NCBI GenBank assembly: GCA_035315185.1
Contig: DATFYE010000103.1
Span: 1 to 54,196, forward strand
Length of the DNA: 54,196 nucleotides
Reading direction: 5' to 3'
Origin: JADGQN01 sp035315185
GTDB lineage: Bacteria > Desulfobacterota > Syntrophorhabdia > Syntrophorhabdales > WCHB1-27
Positions 32,279 through 40,401 of this stretch are shown piece after piece. The number at the start of each line of letters is the position of its first letter. Position 1 is the first letter of the stretch. The position numbers were made by a program, and so were the translations under genes. The notes under the pieces are model-generated. The model saw only the letters and a list, made by a program, of their open reading frames with translations, had not been told where the DNA came from and made no database searches.

Positions 32279-34228
32279 CTATAGAGCAACCATGCCGATG
32301 CGGAAGCAGCGCAGGCACCGGCTGGCTTCCTTCATAGCTTCGTTAACCTTGAATCCTTCTTCTGCCTCGTCGAAAGTCCACTTCCTTGTCTCGGGCTCGA
32401 GCATTCTGAGGTGAAGCCTCTTATCTCCACCCACGATGCCGAGGTTTTCATCCTTCTGGTAGACCTTCACCGTGGAGAAAAAATTGTTGAACCTCTCCTC
32501 GACGCGCGGCGCTACCTCCAGGCCGCGCAAGTACTGATCGATCTTCCAGGCAGCGCGCTTCCCGTTACCGCACGCACGGACCAGCACGTCCGGTCCGGTC
32601 TCGCAGTCGCCGGCCGAGAATAAGCCTTTTACTGTAGTCTCAAAAGTCTCCTGGTTGACCTGCACCGTTTTCCACTTGGTTAACTGCAGGCCTTCAATCC
32701 CTTCGAGGAAGCCGAAGTCGACCACCTGGCCGATGGCAGGGATCAGGATATCGGTCTCTATGATAAATTCGGAGTTGGGCACGGGAACGGGTCTCCGCCG
32801 ACCGCTTGCATCGGGTTCACCCAGCTCCATGCGGATCAGTTCCACCGCGACTACCTTCCCATTCTTCTCAATGATGCGCGTGGGGTTGCAGAGATAATGG
32901 AACTTGACGCCTTCCTCTTCCGCATCATGGATCTCGACGGGATCGGCCGGCATCTCCTTCTTGGTCCTGCGATAAACGAGGTTCACGTCAGGCTTGCCCA
33001 CGCGGAAGGATGAGCGCACGCAGTCCATGGCAACGTTGCCGCCCCCGACCACAACCACTTTCTTTCCTTCGGGATACGGATCCTTGCCATTATTTACGTC
33101 GAGCAGGTACTTGACACCGGCTATGAAACCCCTGTAACCCTTGTCCTCGCCGTCGACCCCCATGGGAGAGCTTCCATGCGCACCAACCCCGATGAAGATC
33201 GCATCGTACTCCTTCTGCAGTTGGGCCACGGTGATATCCTTGCCCACGTTGACCCCATACTTGATCTCCACACCGAGGCCGGAGAGCAGGTCGGACTCGC
33301 CTCCAACGATAGGACGCGGCAGACGGTAGTCGGGTATGCCGACCGCGGCCATACCACCCGGCTCGCCGAGGCGCTCCAGGATCGTGACCTTATATCCCAT
33401 CTGGCCGAGATAGTACGCAACGGAGAGTCCCGCGGGACCTGCGCCGATGACTGCTATTTTTTTGTTACCGTCAACCGGTGTTTTTTTGATGTTGGGCTGC
33501 TTCTCTTTGTCTAACTCGTAATCCGCGACAAAACGTTTCAGATACTTGATCGAGATCGGTTCATCGATGTTGGCCCTTCTGCAGTTCGACTCGCAAGGCC
33601 TCACGCAGACGCGGCCGAGGATCCCGGCAAGGCAGGTATCCTCACGGATCGTGGCAAGCGAGCCCGTGAACCGCCCCTCTGCGATCTCTTCGATATATTT
33701 CGGTATCTTCAGCTTTGTGGGACAGACACTGAAGCAGGGCGCTGTTACGGATGAGCGGTACGTACCTGCCCTCGCCTTCTGCCCTGCAATGCATTGGTCA
33801 AACGCATCGCGGAAATGCTCGATCGCGTGAAGCACAGGCACAAGCCCCGTCTGGCCGATCTGGCACTTGGAACCCTCTTTAATCTCTGACGCGAGAGACC
33901 TAATGAGGGTGAGGTCCTCTTTGTTGCCCTCTCCGGCAGAGATCGCCATGAGCCTGTCGAGGATCACCTTGGTGCCGATCCTGCACGGCACGCAGCGACC
34001 GCAGGATTCTTTCTGCACGGCCTCGACATACCTGGCGCACATGTCGACGATATCCACGTTGTCATCGAAGAGCGTGATACCGTCCCAGCCAATGAAGGCC
34101 TTTATCGGCTCGCCGGCCGCGAACTCTTCGGGGAGCTTCAGCCGCTTGGGGACGACAGACTCTTCCTTGCTCTTTCCCCTGTTGTCAATCAGTTCTCCCT
34201 GCCAGGAGCTAAAGAGTAAGGCTGGCAT
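32279..34228 (-). CDS. Fusion of NuoF C-terminal [4Fe-4S] domain with GltD-like NAD(P)H oxidoreductase
   Basis: 649 residues sitting where nuoE and nuoF belong. Residues 45-145 match the C-terminal end of NuoF: cluster N3 ligands C76, C79, C82 (SCGRCVPCRIGT) and C122 (KCQIGQTG). The FMN/NADH-binding part of NuoF is missing. From about 160 it resembles glutamate synthase small subunit and NfnB/SfrB-type enzymes: a Cys-rich domain with C165, C169, C199, C208, C212 and C216, then FAD-binding GAGPAG (262-267) and nucleotide-binding GGGNVA (395-400). The VYRRT (418-422) arginines in GltD-like enzymes usually favour NADPH. The operon has no nuoE. Inference: electrons enter this complex from NADPH (or NADH) through FAD, not FMN. 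The ATG at 34228 is three bases after nuoD. Confidence 0.88.
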   Translation of the reverse strand: MPALLFSSWQGELIDNRGKSKEESVVPKRLKLPEEFAAGEPIKAFIGWDGITLFDDNVDIVDMCARYVEAVQKESCGRCVPCRIGTKVILDRLMAISAGEGNKEDLTLIRSLASEIKEGSKCQIGQTGLVPVLHAIEHFRDAFDQCIAGQKARAGTYRSSVTAPCFSVCPTKLKIPKYIEEIAEGRFTGSLATIREDTCLAGILGRVCVRPCESNCRRANIDEPISIKYLKRFVADYELDKEKQPNIKKTPVDGNKKIAVIGAGPAGLSVAYYLGQMGYKVTILERLGEPGGMAAVGIPDYRLPRPIVGGESDLLSGLGVEIKYGVNVGKDITVAQLQKEYDAIFIGVGAHGSSPMGVDGEDKGYRGFIAGVKYLLDVNNGKDPYPEGKKVVVVGGGNVAMDCVRSSFRVGKPDVNLVYRRTKKEMPADPVEIHDAEEEGVKFHYLCNPTRIIEKNGKVVAVELIRMELGEPDASGRRRPVPVPNSEFIIETDILIPAIGQVVDFGFLEGIEGLQLTKWKTVQVNQETFETTVKGLFSAGDCETGPDVLVRACGNGKRAAWKIDQYLRGLEVAPRVEERFNNFFSTVKVYQKDENLGIVGGDKRLHLRMLEPETRKWTFDEAEEGFKVNEAMKEASRCLRCFRIGMVAL

Positions 34229-34231
34229 CCA

Positions 34232-35404
34232 TCACCTGTCGATCTCGCCCAGGACTATGTCAACGCTTCCGATGGCCGCAACCACGTCCGCTATCATCTG
34301 TCCTTCTATCATCTTAGGTACCGCTCCGAGGTTGAGAAAAGATGGCGGCCTGATCCTCATGCGAAATGGCTTGTTGGAACCGTCGCTCACGAGGTAGAAC
34401 CCGAGCTCACCTTTCGGCGACTCGACAGCGCCGTATGCCTCACCTGCAGGAGGCTTGAATCCTTCTTCCATGATCTTAAAATGGCGGATGAGGGCTGCCA
34501 TGTCATGTTGCACCTCTTCCTTCTCAGGGGGTACGACACCGAGCGCGTGCGCATTCACCGGGCCGTCAGGAAGCCTTTCGATGCCCTGCGAAATGATCCT
34601 TATTGACTGTCTCATTTCCTGCAATCGTACAACGTACCGGTCGTACACATCCCCCTTGGAGCCGAGAGGTATCATAAAATCAAACTCGTCGTATGACGAA
34701 TAGGGATAGGCCTTGCGTACGTCGTAGTTCACGCCGCTTGCCCGGAGCACGGGACCGGTGACACCATAGTTTATGGCATCTTCGGCCGAGAGAAAGGCAA
34801 TATTCTGGGTCCGCTTCTTCCAGATGATGTTCTCCGTGAGGAGTGTCTCGTATTCATCGATTCTCTTGGGAAACTCCTTGATGAAGGCTTCTACCATGGT
34901 CTCAAATTCTGGAGGGACGTCTTTGGCCAGCCCACCGATCCTGATGTAGCTCGGGGTGAGGCGCGCTCCGGTGACGTTCTCGACGATGGTCAGGATCGTC
35001 TCCCTCTCCCGGAAGGCATAGAAGAGTACGGTCATGGCACCTATATCGAGGGCATGGGTCGCAAGCCAGAGCAGGTGCGCAGCCAGACGCTGCAGCTCAC
35101 AGAGAATCACTCTCAGGTATTGGGCCCGCTTGGGTATCTCCAGGCCCACGAGCTTTTCACAGGCAAGGCAATAGGCCAGGTTGTTTGACAGACCATTCGT
35201 GTAGTCGAGCCTGTCGGTGAGGGTCAGGGCCTGATGGTAAGTCCTGGCTTCAGCAAGCTTCTCCACTCCCCGGTGCAGATACCCGATGAAGGGCACAGAT
35301 TTCTTTATGATTTCGCCGTCCAGCTCAAGTACCATCCTCAGCACCCCATGGGTTGCAGGGTGCTGTGGTCCCATGTTGATGGTCATGAATCTGGTTTCGG
35401 CCAC
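34232..35404 (-). CDS. nuoD: NADH-quinone oxidoreductase subunit D
   Basis: About 390 residues from GTG at 35404 (MAETRFMTINMGPQHPATHG), chosen because AAGGA lies nine bases upstream; the frame is open 13 codons further into nuoC. The conserved INMGPQHPATHGVLRMVLELDGE and the quinone-site HRGVEKLAE (including the invariant His) are present. The C-terminus ends VDIVLGEIDR, the ancestral hydrogenase-like tail. Confidence 0.95.
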   Translation of the reverse strand: MAETRFMTINMGPQHPATHGVLRMVLELDGEIIKKSVPFIGYLHRGVEKLAEARTYHQALTLTDRLDYTNGLSNNLAYCLACEKLVGLEIPKRAQYLRVILCELQRLAAHLLWLATHALDIGAMTVLFYAFRERETILTIVENVTGARLTPSYIRIGGLAKDVPPEFETMVEAFIKEFPKRIDEYETLLTENIIWKKRTQNIAFLSAEDAINYGVTGPVLRASGVNYDVRKAYPYSSYDEFDFMIPLGSKGDVYDRYVVRLQEMRQSIRIISQGIERLPDGPVNAHALGVVPPEKEEVQHDMAALIRHFKIMEEGFKPPAGEAYGAVESPKGELGFYLVSDGSNKPFRMRIRPPSFLNLGAVPKMIEGQMIADVVAAIGSVDIVLGEIDR

Positions 35405-35417
35405 TGTCGCTTGTCCT

Positions 35418-35936
35418 TTATTTTTCCTCACCCAACTCAACAACGAAAGGTTTGTCGAAGTCAGGACCTTCCACCGGGAAATCCTTTCTCAGGGGATGCC
35501 CCTCGAACTCTTCATCAAGGAGAATCCGTCGCAGATCCGGATGGCCCTCAAACCGAATACCGAACATGTCATAAATCTCCCTCTCGAACCACTCGGCTGC
35601 TTTCCAGATGCCAGACGCAGTGGGGACGCTTTCGCCATCTTCGAGCCCCACCTTCACCGCGAACCGCATCTTGTTCTTGAAAGAATTGAGAAAATAGATG
35701 AGTTCGAAGCGTGGTCTCTCTTTGTTGTTGTCAACACCAAAAAGATCGGTCAGCATGTCGAAAGCACTGTCAGGATCAGCCTTCAGGAAAAAGAGCACTT
35801 CTAAGATTTTGGCTTTGTCAACGACGACGCTCGGTATCGCGCTGCCGCCTCTATCCTCAATGGTGATGACTTTCTCACCGAACTGTCGGATTAGCTTTCC
35901 GGTCACCTTCTGGATATCTTTAGTCTCGCCTGTCAT
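35418..35936 (-). CDS. nuoC: NADH-quinone oxidoreductase subunit C
   Basis: 172 residues with the 30-kDa-subunit signature ERPRFELIYFLNSFKNKMRFAVKVGL...VPTASGIWKAAEWFEREIYDMFGIRFEGHPDLRRILLDEEFEGHPLRKDFP. Separate from nuoD, not fused. Lies just after nuoB with a 51-bp gap. Confidence 0.95.
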   Translation of the reverse strand: MTGETKDIQKVTGKLIRQFGEKVITIEDRGGSAIPSVVVDKAKILEVLFFLKADPDSAFDMLTDLFGVDNNKERPRFELIYFLNSFKNKMRFAVKVGLEDGESVPTASGIWKAAEWFEREIYDMFGIRFEGHPDLRRILLDEEFEGHPLRKDFPVEGPDFDKPFVVELGEEK

Positions 35937-35987
35937 TCTTTGATCTACCCTTCATCATCACTTCGCCAACCCTTAATCAACCTTTAA

Positions 35988-36491
35988 TCAACCTTTCATT
36001 TTGGGCAGCGAAATCAGTTCTCTTTCCAGTATCGTTTCTTTTTGAATCTTTTCCTGAAGCTTGATCAACCCTGCAAGAAGGCTTTCAGGCCTTGGCGGGC
36101 ACCCCGGCACATAAACGTCCACGGGAACAATCTGGTCCACGCCCTGCACGGTGTTGTACGTCCTGAAGATTCCCCCGCTGCATGCGCAGGCACCCATGGC
36201 AATGACCCACTTTGGTTCAGGCATCTGCTCGTATATCCGTTTGAGGATTGGCGCCATTTTCTTGGTCACAGTCCCTGCCACGATCATGAGGTCTGACTGA
36301 CGCGGGGACGGCCTGAACACTTCCGCGCCGAACCTGGCGATGTCATACGTCGCTGAGCTGGCTACCATCATCTCTAAGGCGCAGCACGCAAGACCGAACG
36401 TGACCGGCCATACAGAGTTCTTCCGAGCCCAGTTCACAACAAAGTCAACGGACGTGACAAGCACATTCTTGTCAGCCTCTGTCACTCCCAT
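35988..36491 (-). CDS. nuoB: NADH-quinone oxidoreductase subunit B
   Basis: About 167 residues. Cluster N2 ligands are in FGLACCALEMM (tandem cysteines), GACACSGG and VPGCPPRPE. The ATG at 36491 (MGVTEADK) overlaps the nuoA stop by ten bases and is preferred to a TTG seven codons earlier. Confidence 0.95.
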   Translation of the reverse strand: MGVTEADKNVLVTSVDFVVNWARKNSVWPVTFGLACCALEMMVASSATYDIARFGAEVFRPSPRQSDLMIVAGTVTKKMAPILKRIYEQMPEPKWVIAMGACACSGGIFRTYNTVQGVDQIVPVDVYVPGCPPRPESLLAGLIKLQEKIQKETILERELISLPKMKG

Positions 36492-36835
36492 TCCAGCGCC
36501 CCTCTTTTCCAAACGTAGAGATAACCTATAAAAAGGATAATCACGAAAACGAGCATCTCAATGAAGCCGAAGAGGCCCATTCTTCTCGTGATGACCGCCC
36601 ACGGATAAAGAAACAAGATCTCGAGATCGAACACAAGAAAAAGCATTGCCACGATGTAATACCTGATAGTCATTCGCCGGCGCGTGGGACCGGAGGTTGT
36701 CATGCCGCACTCGTACGGGGCTGCCTTAACTTTCTTGGGGCGCCTGGGACCGATGATATAAGAGGCGCCCACCATAAATGCCGCGATCCCACCGGCGAAC
36801 AGCATCATGATCAGTATTGATACGTACTCAAACAT
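36482..36835 (-). CDS. nuoA: NADH-quinone oxidoreductase subunit A
   Basis: 117 residues with three membrane helices; KVKAAPYECGMTTSGPTRRRMTIRYYIVAMLFLVFDLEILFLYPWAV (about 35-81) holds the flexible loop Cys and the conserved Asp-Glu of helix 2. First gene of the 12-gene operon; promoter at 36883-36911. Confidence 0.95.
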   Translation of the reverse strand: MFEYVSILIMMLFAGGIAAFMVGASYIIGPRRPKKVKAAPYECGMTTSGPTRRRMTIRYYIVAMLFLVFDLEILFLYPWAVITRRMGLFGFIEMLVFVIILFIGYLYVWKRGALEWE

Positions 36836-36882
36836 GGATCACGCCTTCGTTTTGTAACGAAATCGAAACAGGCAGAACAAAG

Positions 36883-36911
36883 TGTATACAAGCAACGAGA
36901 ATCTATGTCAA
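36883..36911 (-). promoter_or_regulatory. Promoter of the nuo operon
   Basis: Minus strand TTGACA (36911-36906), exactly 17 bases, TATACA (36888-36883), about 47 bp before the nuoA ATG. Confidence 0.7.
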
Positions 36912-36947
36912 GAACAAAATGCAATTCCCGCTCTTTAAAGAATAAAA

Positions 36948-37238
36948 TCACAAGAGCTCTTCCGCCTCAAAAGCAAAGGCGCGGACCTGTGCGTCCTTGA
37001 AGCTCGAGTTTATCTCCTGCAGAGCCTTAAAAAGGTTACTCTCCTTTTCACGAGTCACAGCCAGGACCACCATCGCTTTTGTGCCGGTCCAGACTGGCCT
37101 TTCGTGCTGTGCGCGCGTATTTTTGGTCCGCCCCCTCCCTTTCTCGGGCAGCGGGTAGAGCTCAATCTGTACTTTGTCGAAAGCCTGCAGAACTTCGTCA
37201 TTCCGATCAGCATTATAGATCACGAGAAAAATTCTCAC
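36948..37238 (-). CDS. P-II-like (PG0541-type) small protein
   Basis: 96 residues. MRIFLVIYNADRNDEVLQAFDKVQIELYPLPEKGRGRT (1-38) followed by HERPVWTGTKAMVVLAVTREKESNLFKALQEINSSF and a final strand VRAFAFEAEELL matches the ferredoxin-like P-II-related proteins often found beside transporters. In those proteins the fold senses a ligand and contacts a membrane partner; here the neighbours are nuoA and a penicillin-binding protein, so no partner is suggested. Transcribed with or after the PBP1A gene, which ends about 85 bp upstream. Confidence 0.7.
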   Translation of the reverse strand: MRIFLVIYNADRNDEVLQAFDKVQIELYPLPEKGRGRTKNTRAQHERPVWTGTKAMVVLAVTREKESNLFKALQEINSSFKDAQVRAFAFEAEELL

Positions 37239-37281
37239 ATATTAACGTAATCTCCTTTCTTCAGGCGGTCAAGGGGGCTTC

Positions 37282-37351
37282 AAAACCAGCGGCTCCCCGG
37301 CTGCATCGCGGGTTTGGCCGCCTTAAAACCAGCGGCTCCCCGGCTGCATCG
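37282..37351. repeat. 27-bp direct repeat at the 3' end of the PBP1A gene
   Basis: 37282-37308 and 37325-37351 are identical over 27 bases, 43 bases apart. The inner copy encodes the last residues of the protein (MQPGSRWF plus stop); the outer copy lies beyond the stop codon, a recent partial tandem duplication. Confidence 0.85.
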
Positions 37352-39473
37352 GGTTTTCAGGCTCGGGAGGCGCTGGCGGCGTTGGTGGCGCGGGAGCCGC
37401 GAAATCTTCAGGAGGATAGCGGGTGAGTGCCCCCGCCATGAAGTTCATCCAGATAGGCAGAGAGACTCTGCCGCCACTTTCCGCCCTTCCAAGAGAGGTG
37501 CGCGAGTCAAACCCAACCCAGACCCCGGTGCATATATGGGGCGAATACCCCACAAACAAGGCATCGTAGAAGCTGCTCGTGGTGCCGGTCTTGCCCGCGA
37601 CAACATACCCGAGGCGGCTCGCCTCCTTCGCCGTACCGTAGGTCGTAACGCCTCTCAAGAGCGTATTCATTTCATAGGCTATCTCAGCCGGAATGGCCCG
37701 GCTCTTTTGCGCCTCGTTGCTCTCCAGGACCTCCCCTTTCTCATCTTCAATCCTGCGGATGAAAAGAGGCTGAATACGGTAACCACCATTGGCGAACACG
37801 GCAAAGCCTTTCACCAGGTCCAGCAAGGTGAGATTGGATGTTCCAAGCGCTATGGAAAGATCATTCTCTATGTCCGCAGAAATGCCGAGACTCTCCATGG
37901 CTCGTCGCAATGAGTCGATGCCCACATCTTCGAGAAGCCTGACTGTTGCAGCATTCTTCGAGTACGCGATGGCGTCCTTCAAACTGATGGGACCCAGGTA
38001 CGTGCCATCATAGTTCCTTGGGGTCCATGTCCTGCCTCCCGCGCCAACATACGCCTTAGGCTCGTCGAGAATCGTCGAGTCAGGAGTATAGCCCTTTTCA
38101 AGGGCTGCAAGATAGATGAAAGGCTTAAAGGCACTGCCCGGCTGGATCTTCGCCTGAAGGGCCCTGTTGTAAGGGCTTTTTTCAGCGCTTCTTCCTCCCA
38201 CCACTGCCGAAACGTAGCCGGTATTCACATCCATGCAGAGCAGAGCTGCCTCCACACCCGACGCCTTGTACGGCACAAACTGGAGTAGCTTCTTTTTATC
38301 AATACCCCGGTATGTTCCCCTCACGATGTCACCAGGCCGAAAAACAGCACCCGATACTTTAAGAAGGCCCTTCTGCTTGCCCAGGGAGACTGCAAAGCCG
38401 TCCGCCATCTTCTCAGTGACAAGCACGTTATAAACCTTACCCGTTTTCAGCCCGGCGAAATGTATGTCCTTTTCCTGGTCAGCGCCAAAGTTCTCCCAAC
38501 GTTTTCGGTCGAGCCATGCAACAATGACCGGAGCGCCCTTTCGTTCGTCATAGTTCGCAAGGCCCTTCTTGACTGACTCTTCAGCCTGTTTTTGCAGCGA
38601 CGCGTCCACTGTGGCATAGACTTTCAGCTGCCTTCTGTTAAAAATACCTTTTCCGTACTTCTCCTCCACGTAGCGTACAACCGTGTTCTTGAAATAGCTG
38701 TCAGCAAAAATCCCGTCATCCTCCCGTATATAGATCTTTTCTTTAAGAAGAGTCGCAGCGGTTCTCTTATTAATAAATCCTTTCTTTGCCATCTGGTCTA
38801 TGACATACTCCTGCCGCTGCCGCGCAAGTCCGGGATGGTTCTTGGGTGTGTAACGCGCGGGACCCTGCACCAGGCCCGCCAACAGTGCCGCCTCTGCCCT
38901 GGATATCTGCCAGATGTGCTTGCCAAAGTAGACCTGGGATGCTGCCTCCACCCCATAGACCCCTTGTCCCATATAAATGTTATTGAGGTAGAGATTCAGG
39001 ATCTCCTGCTTGGTCAGATATCTTTCGAGTCGATAGGCGAGTATGCCCTCGCGTATCTTTCTCAACATGCTCCGCTCAGGCCCAAGGATAAGCGATTTGA
39101 CAACCTGCTGCGTTATAGTGCTTCCTCCCTGCACAACCCTGCCATGGGTTATATTTTTCACCAGAGCCCTGCCGATACTGACCGGGCTCAACGCGCCATG
39201 TGAGAAAAACTCCGCGTCCTCTGCTGCCAGAAAAGCCTCTTTGACATACTTTGGGATCTTTTCATATGAGACAAAAATTCTGTTGTCCGGAACAACCACG
39301 TACACAAGCTCGTCGTTCACACCGTAAATCGAACTCGTGGGTTTATTGGTAAGGTTCTTTAAGGCAACGACCGAAGGAACCTCGGTGACGAGAAAGACGT
39401 AGAGACCGAGGCCAAGGAGAAGGAACGAGAGAAGCATCAGGCCAATCAGAATATGCTGGCGCCTCTTTGGCAC
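37323..39473 (-). CDS. mrcA: Penicillin-binding protein 1A (bifunctional)
   Basis: 716 residues anchored by one N-terminal membrane helix (about 10-32). The glycosyltransferase domain shows EDAEFFSHGALSPVSIGRALVKN (about 92-114, catalytic Glu), GGSTITQQVVKSL and RKIREGILAYRLERYLTKQEILNLYLNNIYMG. The transpeptidase domain shows SAFK (PGSAFKPFIYLAALEKG), YSKNAATVRLLE (SxN) and GKTGTTSSFYDALFVGYSP (KTG). It ends in a proline-rich tail APAPPTPPAPPEPENP. It polymerises and cross-links peptidoglycan in the periplasm. An OB insertion between the domains is present, supporting type 1A. Confidence 0.94.
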   Translation of the reverse strand: MPKRRQHILIGLMLLSFLLLGLGLYVFLVTEVPSVVALKNLTNKPTSSIYGVNDELVYVVVPDNRIFVSYEKIPKYVKEAFLAAEDAEFFSHGALSPVSIGRALVKNITHGRVVQGGSTITQQVVKSLILGPERSMLRKIREGILAYRLERYLTKQEILNLYLNNIYMGQGVYGVEAASQVYFGKHIWQISRAEAALLAGLVQGPARYTPKNHPGLARQRQEYVIDQMAKKGFINKRTAATLLKEKIYIREDDGIFADSYFKNTVVRYVEEKYGKGIFNRRQLKVYATVDASLQKQAEESVKKGLANYDERKGAPVIVAWLDRKRWENFGADQEKDIHFAGLKTGKVYNVLVTEKMADGFAVSLGKQKGLLKVSGAVFRPGDIVRGTYRGIDKKKLLQFVPYKASGVEAALLCMDVNTGYVSAVVGGRSAEKSPYNRALQAKIQPGSAFKPFIYLAALEKGYTPDSTILDEPKAYVGAGGRTWTPRNYDGTYLGPISLKDAIAYSKNAATVRLLEDVGIDSLRRAMESLGISADIENDLSIALGTSNLTLLDLVKGFAVFANGGYRIQPLFIRRIEDEKGEVLESNEAQKSRAIPAEIAYEMNTLLRGVTTYGTAKEASRLGYVVAGKTGTTSSFYDALFVGYSPHICTGVWVGFDSRTSLGRAESGGRVSLPIWMNFMAGALTRYPPEDFAAPAPPTPPAPPEPENPMQPGSRWF

Positions 39474-39675
39474 GAGTCAATCTCCACTTTTTCAGATCGA
39501 GGATGGCTGACGGAGTGATGAACGATTCCGCAAGCGTTTCGCTACCCTAAATGTAGAACAAAAACCTTTTGAATTCAAGCGGGTTGACGACAACCGGTCA
39601 GCGCCATTGAAAACGGCCCTCTGCTGCATAAGACTATAAGACAGGGATGAAAGCTGTTTGGTATAGGAGGAACGC

Positions 39676-40143
39676 ATGAGTGAAAAGAATCTCGAGGCAG
39701 TCATCGACCTGGCAATAACCAAAGAGGAAGAGTCCTTCAATTTTTACACCGGACTCCAGACAAAGGTAAATGACCAGGGAGCACGGGATACGCTTGGATT
39801 CCTTGCTAAAGAGGAAGTGAAGCACAAAGAGTTTCTCGTTCGATACCGGCAGGGCAATCTGGGGCCGGACACGTTGCGCCTGAGCCATGTGGTGGATTAC
39901 CGGATAGCGGAGCACCTGGAACCACCCGAGTTAAAGGCAACACTAGAAGGGAAAGATGCTTATCTCCTGGCCGCGCATCGCGAATTGAGAGCCTACAATT
40001 TTTATAAGGCCCTCGCTGCCATACACCCTGAGGGAACCATAAAACAAATGCTCGATCGGATGGCTAACGAGGAACTGAAGCACAAGGAAAAGGTAGAGTA
40101 CCTATATACCAACGCAGCCTTCCCCCAGACGGATGGGGGGTAG
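39676..40143 (+). CDS. Rubrerythrin-type ferritin-like diiron protein without rubredoxin domain
   Basis: 155 residues forming a four-helix bundle with two helix pairs: EEESFNFYTGLQTK...EEVKHKEFLVRY and HRELRAYNFYKALAAIHPEG...NEELKHKEKVEYLY. The E...EExxH pattern supplies diiron ligands. There is no CxxC rubredoxin tail. It probably reduces peroxide or stores/handles iron in an anaerobe. GGAGGA precedes the ATG by six bases. It stands alone between a minus-strand PBP and the plus-strand molybdenum operon, and is followed by a simple-unit hairpin. Confidence 0.85.
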   Translation: MSEKNLEAVIDLAITKEEESFNFYTGLQTKVNDQGARDTLGFLAKEEVKHKEFLVRYRQGNLGPDTLRLSHVVDYRIAEHLEPPELKATLEGKDAYLLAAHRELRAYNFYKALAAIHPEGTIKQMLDRMANEELKHKEKVEYLYTNAAFPQTDGG

Positions 40144-40155
40144 TAAAAACAGATT

Positions 40156-40271
40156 TGTTTGATTAGTTTTATTCGTTCGATTGGTTTGATTAGTGGTTGA
40201 CGTAGTGGTTCACATGCGGGATTTGTCTTGGTACCAATGGAACTAATAAAACCAATTAAACCAATGAAACT
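40156..40271. repeat. Simple-unit inverted repeat (type C)
   Basis: Left arm 40156-40195 (units TTTGATTAG, TTTTATTCG, TTGATTGG) and right arm 40234-40271 (CCAATGG, AACTAATAAAACCAATT, AAACCAATG) are imperfect inverse complements of a heptamer-like unit. Lies after the rubrerythrin-like stop. Confidence 0.7.
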
Positions 40272-40331
40272 ACCTACGCGAACTTCAAAGCAGGTCATTA
40301 GGATCGAGATAGTCTGGAATGCCCACGAGGA

Positions 40332-40360
40332 TTGACAATTCGCGGGCAAATCGTTATAAT
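40332..40360 (+). promoter_or_regulatory. Consensus promoter of the molybdenum-cofactor operon
   Basis: TTGACA (40332-40337), 17-base spacer, TATAAT (40355-40360): a perfect sigma70 consensus, 41 bp before the moeA ATG. No molybdate-sensing RNA motif is recognisable in the short leader. Confidence 0.8.
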
Positions 40361-40401
40361 TACATATAGATTAACCCGCCCCATATCGGTGTTATTACCA
40401 C

